Source: Chryseobacterium sp.
Lineage (GTDB): Bacteria; Bacteroidota; Bacteroidia; Flavobacteriales; Weeksellaceae
Reading direction: 5' to 3'
Assembly: GCA_031277615.1 (NCBI GenBank)
Contig: JAITMC010000025.1
Span: forward strand, 1-64,000
Length of the DNA: 64,000 nucleotides
Each line of letters begins with the position of its first letter. Within the stretch, counting starts at the first letter, position 1. Shown in pieces: positions 34,255-41,960 of this stretch. A program made the position numbers and the translations under genes. Below the pieces are notes generated by a model that was given only the letters and a program-made list of their open reading frames with translations, was not told the origin of the DNA and did no database searches.

Positions 34255-37200
34255 TTATTTTTTGATGAATTTGGAGTTGAATTGTTCTTTTCCTTGATCA
34301 TCGATCGTAATAACATAAGCACCTTTGATCAGAGATGAAACATTGATCTTTCCATCATTGATATTTCCGTTTCCTACAAGCTGACCTGCTGCATTGTAAA
34401 TTTTATAAGCTGCTTTATTGGAAACTTTCGTTACGTTCAGAACATCAATTGCCGGGTTCGGATAGATCTGGATTCCGCTGTTGGAATTTTTCACCTCGCT
34501 TGTTCCTAAGTTGGATGAAGTAACCACTACGTTATAGTCTTCCACTTCTCCGTATAAACCTACCACACCACATGTTGGATCAGCAATTACATATCCAGGA
34601 GACTGATAATAGAATACATTTGCTCTCAATCTTAATCCTTGCCCTATAACGGCATTAGCAGGAACGGTAAAGGATGCCGTAACTGGATTTTGGATATTGG
34701 CTGCTGTATTTGGTATCATCATAATTCTTTCACTGGTTTCAAATGTACCATTTCTGTTAAAGTCAATCCAAGCTGTTACCATTTCAGGAACAGCAGCTCC
34801 TGCAAACCCTTTTGTAATGGAAAGTGTATAGGTATTACCTGCTACAAGGTTAATCTGCAATGCAGGATTCGTAGCAAAATTGGTATAAACACTCGCACCG
34901 GAAGGATTAGAAGTTAAATTAGCCAGTGATATGTTGGCAATATGATCTCTCGCAGCACTTCCTGATTGCGTACTACAGTATGTAAGTCCTGGTGTTGAAA
35001 ATCCTGAAGATGCAGAATAGGTTCCGGTAGTTCCTGAACAAACCGTTGCGATCTGTACTTCATAAGCAGTTCCGTCTACAAGGTTTGGTAATGGGACTGT
35101 ATTGTTAGCTGTATTAATGGTTTGCCAAGCAGTCTCAGTAACTTTTTTATATCTTACAACATAAGTAGCTGTCGGCACAGGTGCCCACGTCACTACTGCT
35201 GAACTCGGTGTAATATTACTTACAGTGATTCCGCCAGGCGCAGTACCATCACAAGCGATCAGAGTCACTACATTGATTGATCCCACTGCATAGAATACGT
35301 TACCGATAGAAGAGATTCTAAGCTTTATTGTTTGCCCGTTCAGAGAAGCAGGGAAAGGGAAAACTTCTGAACCGTCATTAGGAGTTGAATCAGACAGAAC
35401 AGTCCATGATGTTCCGTTATCGGTTGTATAATCAATTTTAACATTCGCCACGTTATATGGGGCTCCCGTTGTATTGGCTACATCCCATTCAACTGCAGTT
35501 GGCGAATTGTGATATACATACTGGGTATTTACTTTAAACGGTCCGTCGTTACCAACCACAATGGTTTGTGTTCCATAGTTGGTTTGCTGTTCTGCAACGT
35601 TTGGATTATTATCTCTTACTGTTACTGCAAAATGAGTCGTTCTGGCTACTTTAGATACAGATTCCCATCCGTTATTGGCATTATCCAATACTCCTTCAAG
35701 TACTGAAGAAAGCTTAGGGAAATATCTCGTAGGACTAGAGCTTGCAGGCACTGATCTGAAAGTAGCTCCTGAAGTTGTTGATCCAAGATTATCTTTATCA
35801 ATCACTACACTGGAATTATCAATCTGCTCCCATAGATAGGTAAGCGGATCATTTTCCTGATCTGTAGCAGATGCTGTTAACACAAATGCCGTTCCTTTAG
35901 GAATATTATATGTAGGTAGTGCAGCGATAACAGGAGGATTATTAACGATCGGAGTTTCAACATCACATGTTTTACTCGTTAAGTTCGTTTGGATCTGTCG
36001 GATACTTACATGATGGAAGAACGGATCTGAATGAGCCTGAACATCCGTAGTTGCCCCTGTGATTCCGGCATATCCCATAATTGAAGATCCTGAACCCGGC
36101 TCTACATTTGTTCCTGCGTTTTCCAATTGAAAAGCAAAAGTATGGTTACCTCCTAACTGGTGCCCCATTTCGTGGGCTACGAAATCAATATCGAAATTAT
36201 CCCCTACGGGGCTTGTACTCTGGGTAAAGGCAGATCCTTTTGCATTCTGCGAATCATTAGCCGGTGATATACATACACAGCCAATACATCCTGCATTTCC
36301 GTTATTTCCAGCCGCATTGAAAACGTGGCCTATATCATAGTTTTCACTTCCTACCAGCGAGGTAAGAGTCTGCTGCAACTGTGTATTTAAATTATTGGTA
36401 TAAGGATCTGAAGCAGCGTTTGTAAAGATAATATTTTCAAAATCCTGAATATTCAGGTGAAGGGCAAGATCTTTTTCGAAAACAGCATTCACTCTTGTCA
36501 TGGTAGCATTCATTGCCTGCAATGCCAACGGCTTGGTTCCCCCATGAAAAGTGGTATACTCTCCTGTAACGGAAAGTGCCAGTCTCATCGTACGGTACTT
36601 TTTATCTGAACTTCTGGAAAAATCTGTCGGCTGATTTCTGAACGTCTGCCCGGAATTGAACATCTCTTGGATGTTATGAACTTCCTGCGGATTTTCTGAG
36701 GTCGTACATACGAAGCTCTTTCCACCAGTGTTTACCGTTTTAGGATGTACTCCATAAAGTGTTTTATCAGCATTCTGCGGATCAATAAATTCATATTCCC
36801 CGCCTTTGATGATCATTGACTGGAAATCATTAGGAGCTACGGAAAATCTCAGATATTTTTCAGGATCATCAATTCCCACTCCTACATAAGATCCCAGATC
36901 ATACCTGTCTGCCAACGATTTTACAACCACCGGAAAACTGTATACATTAAATCGCTCAACTTTACCGCTTAAGGTCGGTATGGAAATAACAACAGGTCTG
37001 CTATTTTTCCCCATTTCCTGAGCGCCTTTAAGCTGCTGTCTTAACGCATCAAGATCCAGCTTGAAATGGTGTCTTACCATTCCAGACGGTGACTTAAAGT
37101 CAACGGTCTTACTTCTTACTTCAGACCTGGCGGGAGTCCACTGTGCAAACACAGTACCTCCTATCAAGCTTAAACATAAAGTAGTAATGAGTTTTTTCAT
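34255..37200 (-). CDS. T9SS type A secreted M12B-like metalloprotease
   Basis: The 981-residue protein has a signal peptide (about 1-19, ending GGTVFAQ), a propeptide-like region with FNVYSFPVVVKSLADRYDLG, and an M12B-type catalytic domain with HEMGHQLGGNH near residue 343 and Met-turn SIMGYAGITG. A PKD/cadherin-like segment follows (about 440-480), then Fn3 (about 665-750) and one GEVED domain with DFNRNGTFETSERI near 815 and GEVEDYNV. The type A sorting tail has GIQIYPNPAIDVLNV and SSLIKGAYVITIDD. It is predicted to be exported by T9SS. It is a tandem paralogue of the 37515-40520 gene; the signal peptide and tail are almost identical between the two. Confidence 0.91.
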   Translation of the reverse strand: MKKLITTLCLSLIGGTVFAQWTPARSEVRSKTVDFKSPSGMVRHHFKLDLDALRQQLKGAQEMGKNSRPVVISIPTLSGKVERFNVYSFPVVVKSLADRYDLGSYVGVGIDDPEKYLRFSVAPNDFQSMIIKGGEYEFIDPQNADKTLYGVHPKTVNTGGKSFVCTTSENPQEVHNIQEMFNSGQTFRNQPTDFSRSSDKKYRTMRLALSVTGEYTTFHGGTKPLALQAMNATMTRVNAVFEKDLALHLNIQDFENIIFTNAASDPYTNNLNTQLQQTLTSLVGSENYDIGHVFNAAGNNGNAGCIGCVCISPANDSQNAKGSAFTQSTSPVGDNFDIDFVAHEMGHQLGGNHTFAFQLENAGTNVEPGSGSSIMGYAGITGATTDVQAHSDPFFHHVSIRQIQTNLTSKTCDVETPIVNNPPVIAALPTYNIPKGTAFVLTASATDQENDPLTYLWEQIDNSSVVIDKDNLGSTTSGATFRSVPASSSPTRYFPKLSSVLEGVLDNANNGWESVSKVARTTHFAVTVRDNNPNVAEQQTNYGTQTIVVGNDGPFKVNTQYVYHNSPTAVEWDVANTTGAPYNVANVKIDYTTDNGTSWTVLSDSTPNDGSEVFPFPASLNGQTIKLRISSIGNVFYAVGSINVVTLIACDGTAPGGITVSNITPSSAVVTWAPVPTATYVVRYKKVTETAWQTINTANNTVPLPNLVDGTAYEVQIATVCSGTTGTYSASSGFSTPGLTYCSTQSGSAARDHIANISLANLTSNPSGASVYTNFATNPALQINLVAGNTYTLSITKGFAGAAVPEMVTAWIDFNRNGTFETSERIMMIPNTAANIQNPVTASFTVPANAVIGQGLRLRANVFYYQSPGYVIADPTCGVVGLYGEVEDYNVVVTSSNLGTSEVKNSNSGIQIYPNPAIDVLNVTKVSNKAAYKIYNAAGQLVGNGNINDGKINVSSLIKGAYVITIDDQGKEQFNSKFIKK

Positions 37201-37514
37201 AAATTACTATTTTAACAAATTCATATTTTACAAAAATATAAAAATAACTAATGAAACACTTAAAAAAATTTAAAATACATTAAAATAAAACATCAAATTA
37301 AACTTTATGATTATAAAAAATCTTAAATAACTCAATATTTACAATATAAAAAACGAGAAATAAAAAAAGAGAAAAACATTAACATAAACCAAATACAATA
37401 GAATTTACAATAAAATAACTCGTATACTTTATCGGAATCATTTTCAACATCCCTGATATACAACAAACAGGCTGCCTCTTTCGGGGCAGCCTGTTAATTA
37501 GCTTAACTTTATAT
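37201..37514. other. Intergenic region between paralogous proteases
   Basis: This AT-rich stretch of 314 bases has no supported gene. On the minus strand TATTTTTG (37231-37238) is a possible -7 box for the 34255-37200 gene, and the terminator of the upstream paralogue lies at 37466-37495. Confidence 0.6.
37466..37495 (-). terminator. Terminator of the 37515-40520 protease
   Basis: AACAGGCTGCC and GGCAGCCTGTT form an 11-bp stem around a seven-base loop. On the minus strand a TTTGTTGT tract follows, 19 bases after the stop. Confidence 0.8.
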
Positions 37515-40500
37515 TTATTTTTTGATGAATTTGGAGCTGAATTGTTCTTTTCCTTTATCATCGATGGTAATAACATATACCCCTTTAATCAGAGACGAAA
37601 CATTAATCTTTCCGTCATTGATATTTCCATTTCCTACAAGCTGACCAGCTGCATTATAAATTTTATAGGCCGCTTTATCTGAAACTTTGGTTACGTTCAA
37701 AATATCGCTTACAGGGTTAGGATAGATCTGGATTCCGTTGCCGGAATTTTTAACCTCATTGGTCGCCAGGGCTGGTGAAGTAACCACTACGTTATAGTCT
37801 TCCACTTCTCCAAATACGTTTATTGTACCACATACTGAATTATTTATGACATAACCCGGATCCTCATCATAAAACACATAGACTCTCATTCTTAGTCCCC
37901 GCCCTACAACAGCATTAGCTGGTACAGTAAACGAGGCCGTGACCGGATTCTGGGTATTCGTTGTAGCATTTGATACCCTCAGAATTCTCTCACTGGTTTC
38001 GAAAGTCCCGTTCCTGTTAAAATCAATCCAAGCAGTTACCATTTCAGGAACAGGAGTGTCAGCAAAACCTTTTGTAACAGAAAGCGTATACGTATTACCT
38101 GTTACCAGATTAATCTGTAATGCAGGATTTGTGGTATAATCTGTATAGTTACTTGGACCAGAAGGGTTAGACATTACATTAGCTAATGATATATTAGCAA
38201 TATGATCACGCGTTGCGTTTCCTGATTGTACACTACAATATACAATATCAGGAGTTGTAAATGTTGATGACGCAGAAGACGCTCCGGTAGTCCCTGAACA
38301 AACTGCAGCTACCTGTACTTCATAAGCGGTTCCGTTTATGAGATTAGACAATGTAACTGTATTGTTCGTTGCATTAATGGTTTGCCAAGTGGCTTCAGTT
38401 ACTTTTTTATATTTTACAATATAAGTAGCTGTTGGTACAGGAGCCCAAGTCACTACTGCTGAAGTAAGCCCTAAATTACTTATAACGATACCACCAGGTG
38501 CAGTACCATCACAAGTGAGTAAGGTTGTTACACTTATTGAGCCTACGGCATAAAATACGTTATTGATAGAAGATATTCTAAGCTTTATAACCTGTCCGTT
38601 CATAGAAGCCGGGAAAGAAAAAGCTTCTGAGCCATCATTAGGTGTGGAATCAGAAAGAACAGTCCATGAATTTCCGTTATCGGTTGTATAATCAATTTTA
38701 ACATTCGCGACATTATATGGAGCAGCAGCTGTACCCGCTACATCCCATTCAATTGCAGTAGTTGGTAAATTGTGATATACATATTGTGTATTCACTTTAA
38801 ACGGACCGGTATTTCCTACCACGATCGTTTGTGTGGCATAATTGGTTTGCTGTTCTGCAATATTGGGATGATTATCTCTTACCGTTACTGCAAATTGAGT
38901 CGTTCTTGCTACTTTGGATACAGACTCCCATCCATTGTTGGCATTATCAAGCACCCCGTCAAGCACTGAAGAAAGCTTAGGAAAATATCTCATAGGGCTT
39001 GTACTGGCAGGCACTGATCTGAATGTAGCTCCAGAGCTCGTTGTTCCAAGATTGTTTTTATTAATGGGTGTCGTGGCATTATCAACCTGCTCCCATATAT
39101 AGGTTAATGGATCATTTTCCTGATCTGTCGCAGATGCTGTTAATACGAATGCAGTTCCTTTAGGAATATTATACGTAGGTAATGCAGCGATAACAGGAGG
39201 CGTATTGGTAACAGGAGTTTCTACATCACAGGTTCTGTTCGTCAGGTTCGTTTGGATCTGTCGGATACTCACAGTATGGAAAAACGGATCCGAATGAGCC
39301 TGAACATCAGTATCAAGACCTCCTGTAATACCGGCATATCCCATAATAGTAGACCCAGAACCCGGCTCTACATTTACTCCGGATCTTTCTAATGCATTAG
39401 AAAAGGTATGATTACCTCCCAGCTGATGTCCCATTTCGTGAGCTACATAATCAATATCAAATGTATCCCCCTGTGGAATAGCGTTTGCAGGAGAGGTATA
39501 TCCTGATCCTTTACCATTTCCTGTGCCAGAAGCCCCTCCTCCCGGATTAAGGCAAACGCAACCTATACATCCTGCCATTCCGCCGCCGCCACTCGCACCG
39601 AATAAATGACCTATATCATAATTATCATTTCCTACATTTGCAGTAAGTGTATTTTGCAATTGGAGACTCCAACCAACTGGAGTATATGCATTAACTGAAC
39701 TAGTACCTATAGACGCAATTGAATACGGATCGCTATTAGGATTGGTATAAATTACATCAGGAAAATTCTGTAAAATTAAATGAAGGCCAAAGTCTCTTTC
39801 AAAGACTCCGTTTACCCGTGTTATTGTAGCCTGAATTGCCGCTAAAGCCCCTGCGACTGTGCCTCCATGAAACTGAGTATATTCCCCGGTAACAGACATC
39901 ACTAATCTTAATGTTCTGTATCTTCTGTCTGAAGACCTCGCAAAATCAGTAGGCTGATTAGAAAAAGATTTACCTTTTTCCAAAAGTCTGTTCATATTCT
40001 GCCGATCGCCTTCATTTTCCTCCGTGGAACATGTAAATCCGGCTTTATCACCTATTGTTTTTGGGTGAACACCATACAGGGTCTTATCAGCATTAGTCGG
40101 TTCTATAAATTCAGAGCCATTCTCTGTAATAATCATGGACTGAAAGTCATTAGGAGCCACACTGAATCTGATATATTTTTTAGGATCATCAATCCCTACC
40201 CCTACATAAGATCCCAGCTGATACCGATCTGCCAGTTCTTTAACCACCACCGGAAAGCTGTACACATTAAATTTTTCAATTTTTCCGCTTAAAGTAGGTA
40301 TGGAAATAACAACAGGCTTACTCTCTTTTCCCATTTCCTGAACACCTTTAAGCTGCTGTCTTAATGCATCAAGGTCCAGCTTAAAATGATGTCTTACCAT
40401 TCCAGCTGGCGACCTGAGGTCGATCTCTTTACTTTGCATTTCAGATTTGGAGGGAGTCCACTGTGCAAGAAGAGTACCTCCTATCAAACTTAAACATAAA

Positions 40501-40520
40501 GTAGTAATAAGTTTTTTCAT
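37515..40520 (-). CDS. T9SS type A secreted M12B-like metalloprotease (paralogue)
   Basis: The 1001-residue protein has the same architecture as its downstream neighbour: signal peptide (about 1-19), propeptide-like region, M12B catalytic domain with HEMGHQLGGNH near residue 363 and Met-turn TIMGYAGITG. PKD/cadherin-like segment, Fn3, one GEVED domain (DFNRNGTFETSERIL near 836; GEVEDYNV) and the type A sorting tail NGIQIYPNPVSDILNV follow. The stretch from the catalytic N-terminus (SDRRYRTLRLVMSVTGEYTQ, FHGGTVAGA) is closer to the 24345-29348 protease than to the adjacent paralogue, whereas the rest matches the adjacent paralogue. Predicted secreted protease; the target protein is unknown. 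Confidence 0.91.
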   Translation of the reverse strand: MKKLITTLCLSLIGGTLLAQWTPSKSEMQSKEIDLRSPAGMVRHHFKLDLDALRQQLKGVQEMGKESKPVVISIPTLSGKIEKFNVYSFPVVVKELADRYQLGSYVGVGIDDPKKYIRFSVAPNDFQSMIITENGSEFIEPTNADKTLYGVHPKTIGDKAGFTCSTEENEGDRQNMNRLLEKGKSFSNQPTDFARSSDRRYRTLRLVMSVTGEYTQFHGGTVAGALAAIQATITRVNGVFERDFGLHLILQNFPDVIYTNPNSDPYSIASIGTSSVNAYTPVGWSLQLQNTLTANVGNDNYDIGHLFGASGGGGMAGCIGCVCLNPGGGASGTGNGKGSGYTSPANAIPQGDTFDIDYVAHEMGHQLGGNHTFSNALERSGVNVEPGSGSTIMGYAGITGGLDTDVQAHSDPFFHTVSIRQIQTNLTNRTCDVETPVTNTPPVIAALPTYNIPKGTAFVLTASATDQENDPLTYIWEQVDNATTPINKNNLGTTSSGATFRSVPASTSPMRYFPKLSSVLDGVLDNANNGWESVSKVARTTQFAVTVRDNHPNIAEQQTNYATQTIVVGNTGPFKVNTQYVYHNLPTTAIEWDVAGTAAAPYNVANVKIDYTTDNGNSWTVLSDSTPNDGSEAFSFPASMNGQVIKLRISSINNVFYAVGSISVTTLLTCDGTAPGGIVISNLGLTSAVVTWAPVPTATYIVKYKKVTEATWQTINATNNTVTLSNLINGTAYEVQVAAVCSGTTGASSASSTFTTPDIVYCSVQSGNATRDHIANISLANVMSNPSGPSNYTDYTTNPALQINLVTGNTYTLSVTKGFADTPVPEMVTAWIDFNRNGTFETSERILRVSNATTNTQNPVTASFTVPANAVVGRGLRMRVYVFYDEDPGYVINNSVCGTINVFGEVEDYNVVVTSPALATNEVKNSGNGIQIYPNPVSDILNVTKVSDKAAYKIYNAAGQLVGNGNINDGKINVSSLIKGVYVITIDDKGKEQFSSKFIKK

Positions 40521-40854
40521 AAATTAATTTTTTAATAAATTGACAATTGTAAAAGTATGAAAACAACTAATAAAACACCGCATTAAATAAAAATAATTCA
40601 TCATAAATAACAAAATCATAAATAATTATCAATAATTTTACCAAAATAATAAATTAAAATTATAAATAAAATTTAGATTAAAAATACAAAAACAAATAAA
40701 TTACAAACACATTATAGAATATTAATAATTAAAAAAATCAATTTTATTAATAATAACAACTTAAAAACCAACCTCTTTATATGATCATTTTTACTTTTGA
40801 TATAAAAATAACTCCGGAATTCCAGAGTTATTTTTAAGCTAAAAAATTCTATAT
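40521..40854. other. AT-rich intergenic region
   Basis: This stretch of 334 bases is strongly AT-rich and has no supported gene. It must hold the promoter of the 37515-40520 gene (a TACTTTTA near-match to the -7 box lies about 35 bases before the ATG) and contains the terminator of the 40855 gene at 40804-40835. Confidence 0.55.
40804..40835 (-). terminator. Bidirectional terminator after the DUF6048 gene
   Basis: AAAAATAACTC-GGAATTCC-GAGTTATTTTT is an almost perfect palindromic hairpin with T runs on both strands, 20 bases after the stop at 40855. Confidence 0.8.
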
Positions 40855-41514
40855 TTAAAATTTATAGGCAATATTCCATGCGAAGCCCATATTAAATTTG
40901 GATGAGCTTCTTCCGAATCCGGGAACAATCATCGGCGATATATTTTCCTGTTTAGAGGTATACACCATATATCTTGGCTGAAGATTGACATCAATATAAA
41001 AATTGGATTCAAACAGCTGTACTCTTCCGCCTAAAGTGCCTTCCAGCCAGAAAGAGGTTTGTGATGAAGAGGGAAAAGCAACCGTAGAAGAACTTCCTCC
41101 GAAACCACGAACAGGAATAGCCATGTATTCCTGATTGTAAAATGCACCGCCCACTTTACCTCCTGCATAGAATCCGTTGAATGGATTTTCCACATCTTTC
41201 GCCAGCATATAAAATGCACCCAATTTAATAAAGGGGCCGCTTGCTTTGGCATCATAGCCGTTCTTCTGGTAAACATTTTTCTCGAATCCCGCTTCTGCAA
41301 TAGCATGAACATTCTCCTTAATTCTGGATGAAATGAATCCCTGATACAGTTTACGGTCTGAGAAAAAAGAAACACCTGTATTCAAAGCATCAAGACCCAC
41401 CATAAAATTGGGTTCATATTTCCATGAAGCTTTTTTGGTTTCCTTTTCTTCCTGAGCCAGCGTCAGTATTCCCATTAAACTAAAAAATAAGGTAAATACC
41501 AGTCTTGTCTTCAT
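40855..41514 (-). CDS. DUF6048-like outer-membrane beta-barrel protein
   Basis: The 219-residue protein has a signal peptide (about 1-20, ending ILTLAQ). Beta-barrel-like alternation follows (YEPNFMVGLDALNTG, GFYAGGKVGGAF, FYIDVNLQPRYMVYT), ending in a C-terminal aromatic (NIAYKF) typical of outer-membrane barrels. It resembles the DUF6048 family, often encoded beside DUF6452 lipoproteins in Bacteroidota. Its start overlaps the end of the DUF6452 gene by 35 bases, so the two are translationally coupled. Function is unknown; a joint outer-membrane complex is plausible. Confidence 0.72.
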   Translation of the reverse strand: MKTRLVFTLFFSLMGILTLAQEEKETKKASWKYEPNFMVGLDALNTGVSFFSDRKLYQGFISSRIKENVHAIAEAGFEKNVYQKNGYDAKASGPFIKLGAFYMLAKDVENPFNGFYAGGKVGGAFYNQEYMAIPVRGFGGSSSTVAFPSSSQTSFWLEGTLGGRVQLFESNFYIDVNLQPRYMVYTSKQENISPMIVPGFGRSSSKFNMGFAWNIAYKF

Positions 41515-41956
41515 TCTCTATTTGGTTTTGTTCTACTTCGGTTCCTTTTACCGGATCGGCTACAGATAATTCTGTATTTAGATTTTCATATGATTTCTTC
41601 GCTCCGCATCCCGGGGATACATAGGTGGCCTTCGTGGTATAACTGATTCTTACCTGAGATTCTTTTCCTTTTTCTTCCAGTTTTACATAAATATCGGTGT
41701 AGGGATTATCATCCACTCTTAAAGGCACCAGGATAGATTCTACATTCTGCTGTCTTCCCAGATCTACTTTTCCGGAACCGTAGTCTACCGCAACATATAT
41801 ATTCTCAAGCGGCAGAATTTTACCGGTTGACGCCGATTTAAAACCTACTCTTAACCTGGGGGTTCCTTCTCCGCTTTCGCAGATATCATCATCTCCTCCA
41901 CAAGACCAGATCATGCAGAGACCACATAAAAGTACAAGGTATTTAAGGTATTTCAT
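41480..41956 (-). CDS. DUF6452-like lipoprotein
   Basis: The 158-residue protein has a lipoprotein signal, IWSCGGDDD, with the lipidated Cys near residue 19. The mature part carries CESGEGTPRLRVGFKSASTG and a second Cys in SPGCGAKKSYENL. The pattern fits DUF6452 proteins. The acidic GGDDD after the Cys resembles Bacteroidota lipoprotein export signals that send proteins to the cell surface (inference). It begins 5 bases after the stop of the upstream metalloprotease gene and overlaps the DUF6048 gene. Confidence 0.72.
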   Translation of the reverse strand: MKYLKYLVLLCGLCMIWSCGGDDDICESGEGTPRLRVGFKSASTGKILPLENIYVAVDYGSGKVDLGRQQNVESILVPLRVDDNPYTDIYVKLEEKGKESQVRISYTTKATYVSPGCGAKKSYENLNTELSVADPVKGTEVEQNQIENEDKTGIYLIF

Positions 41957-41960
41957 ATTT

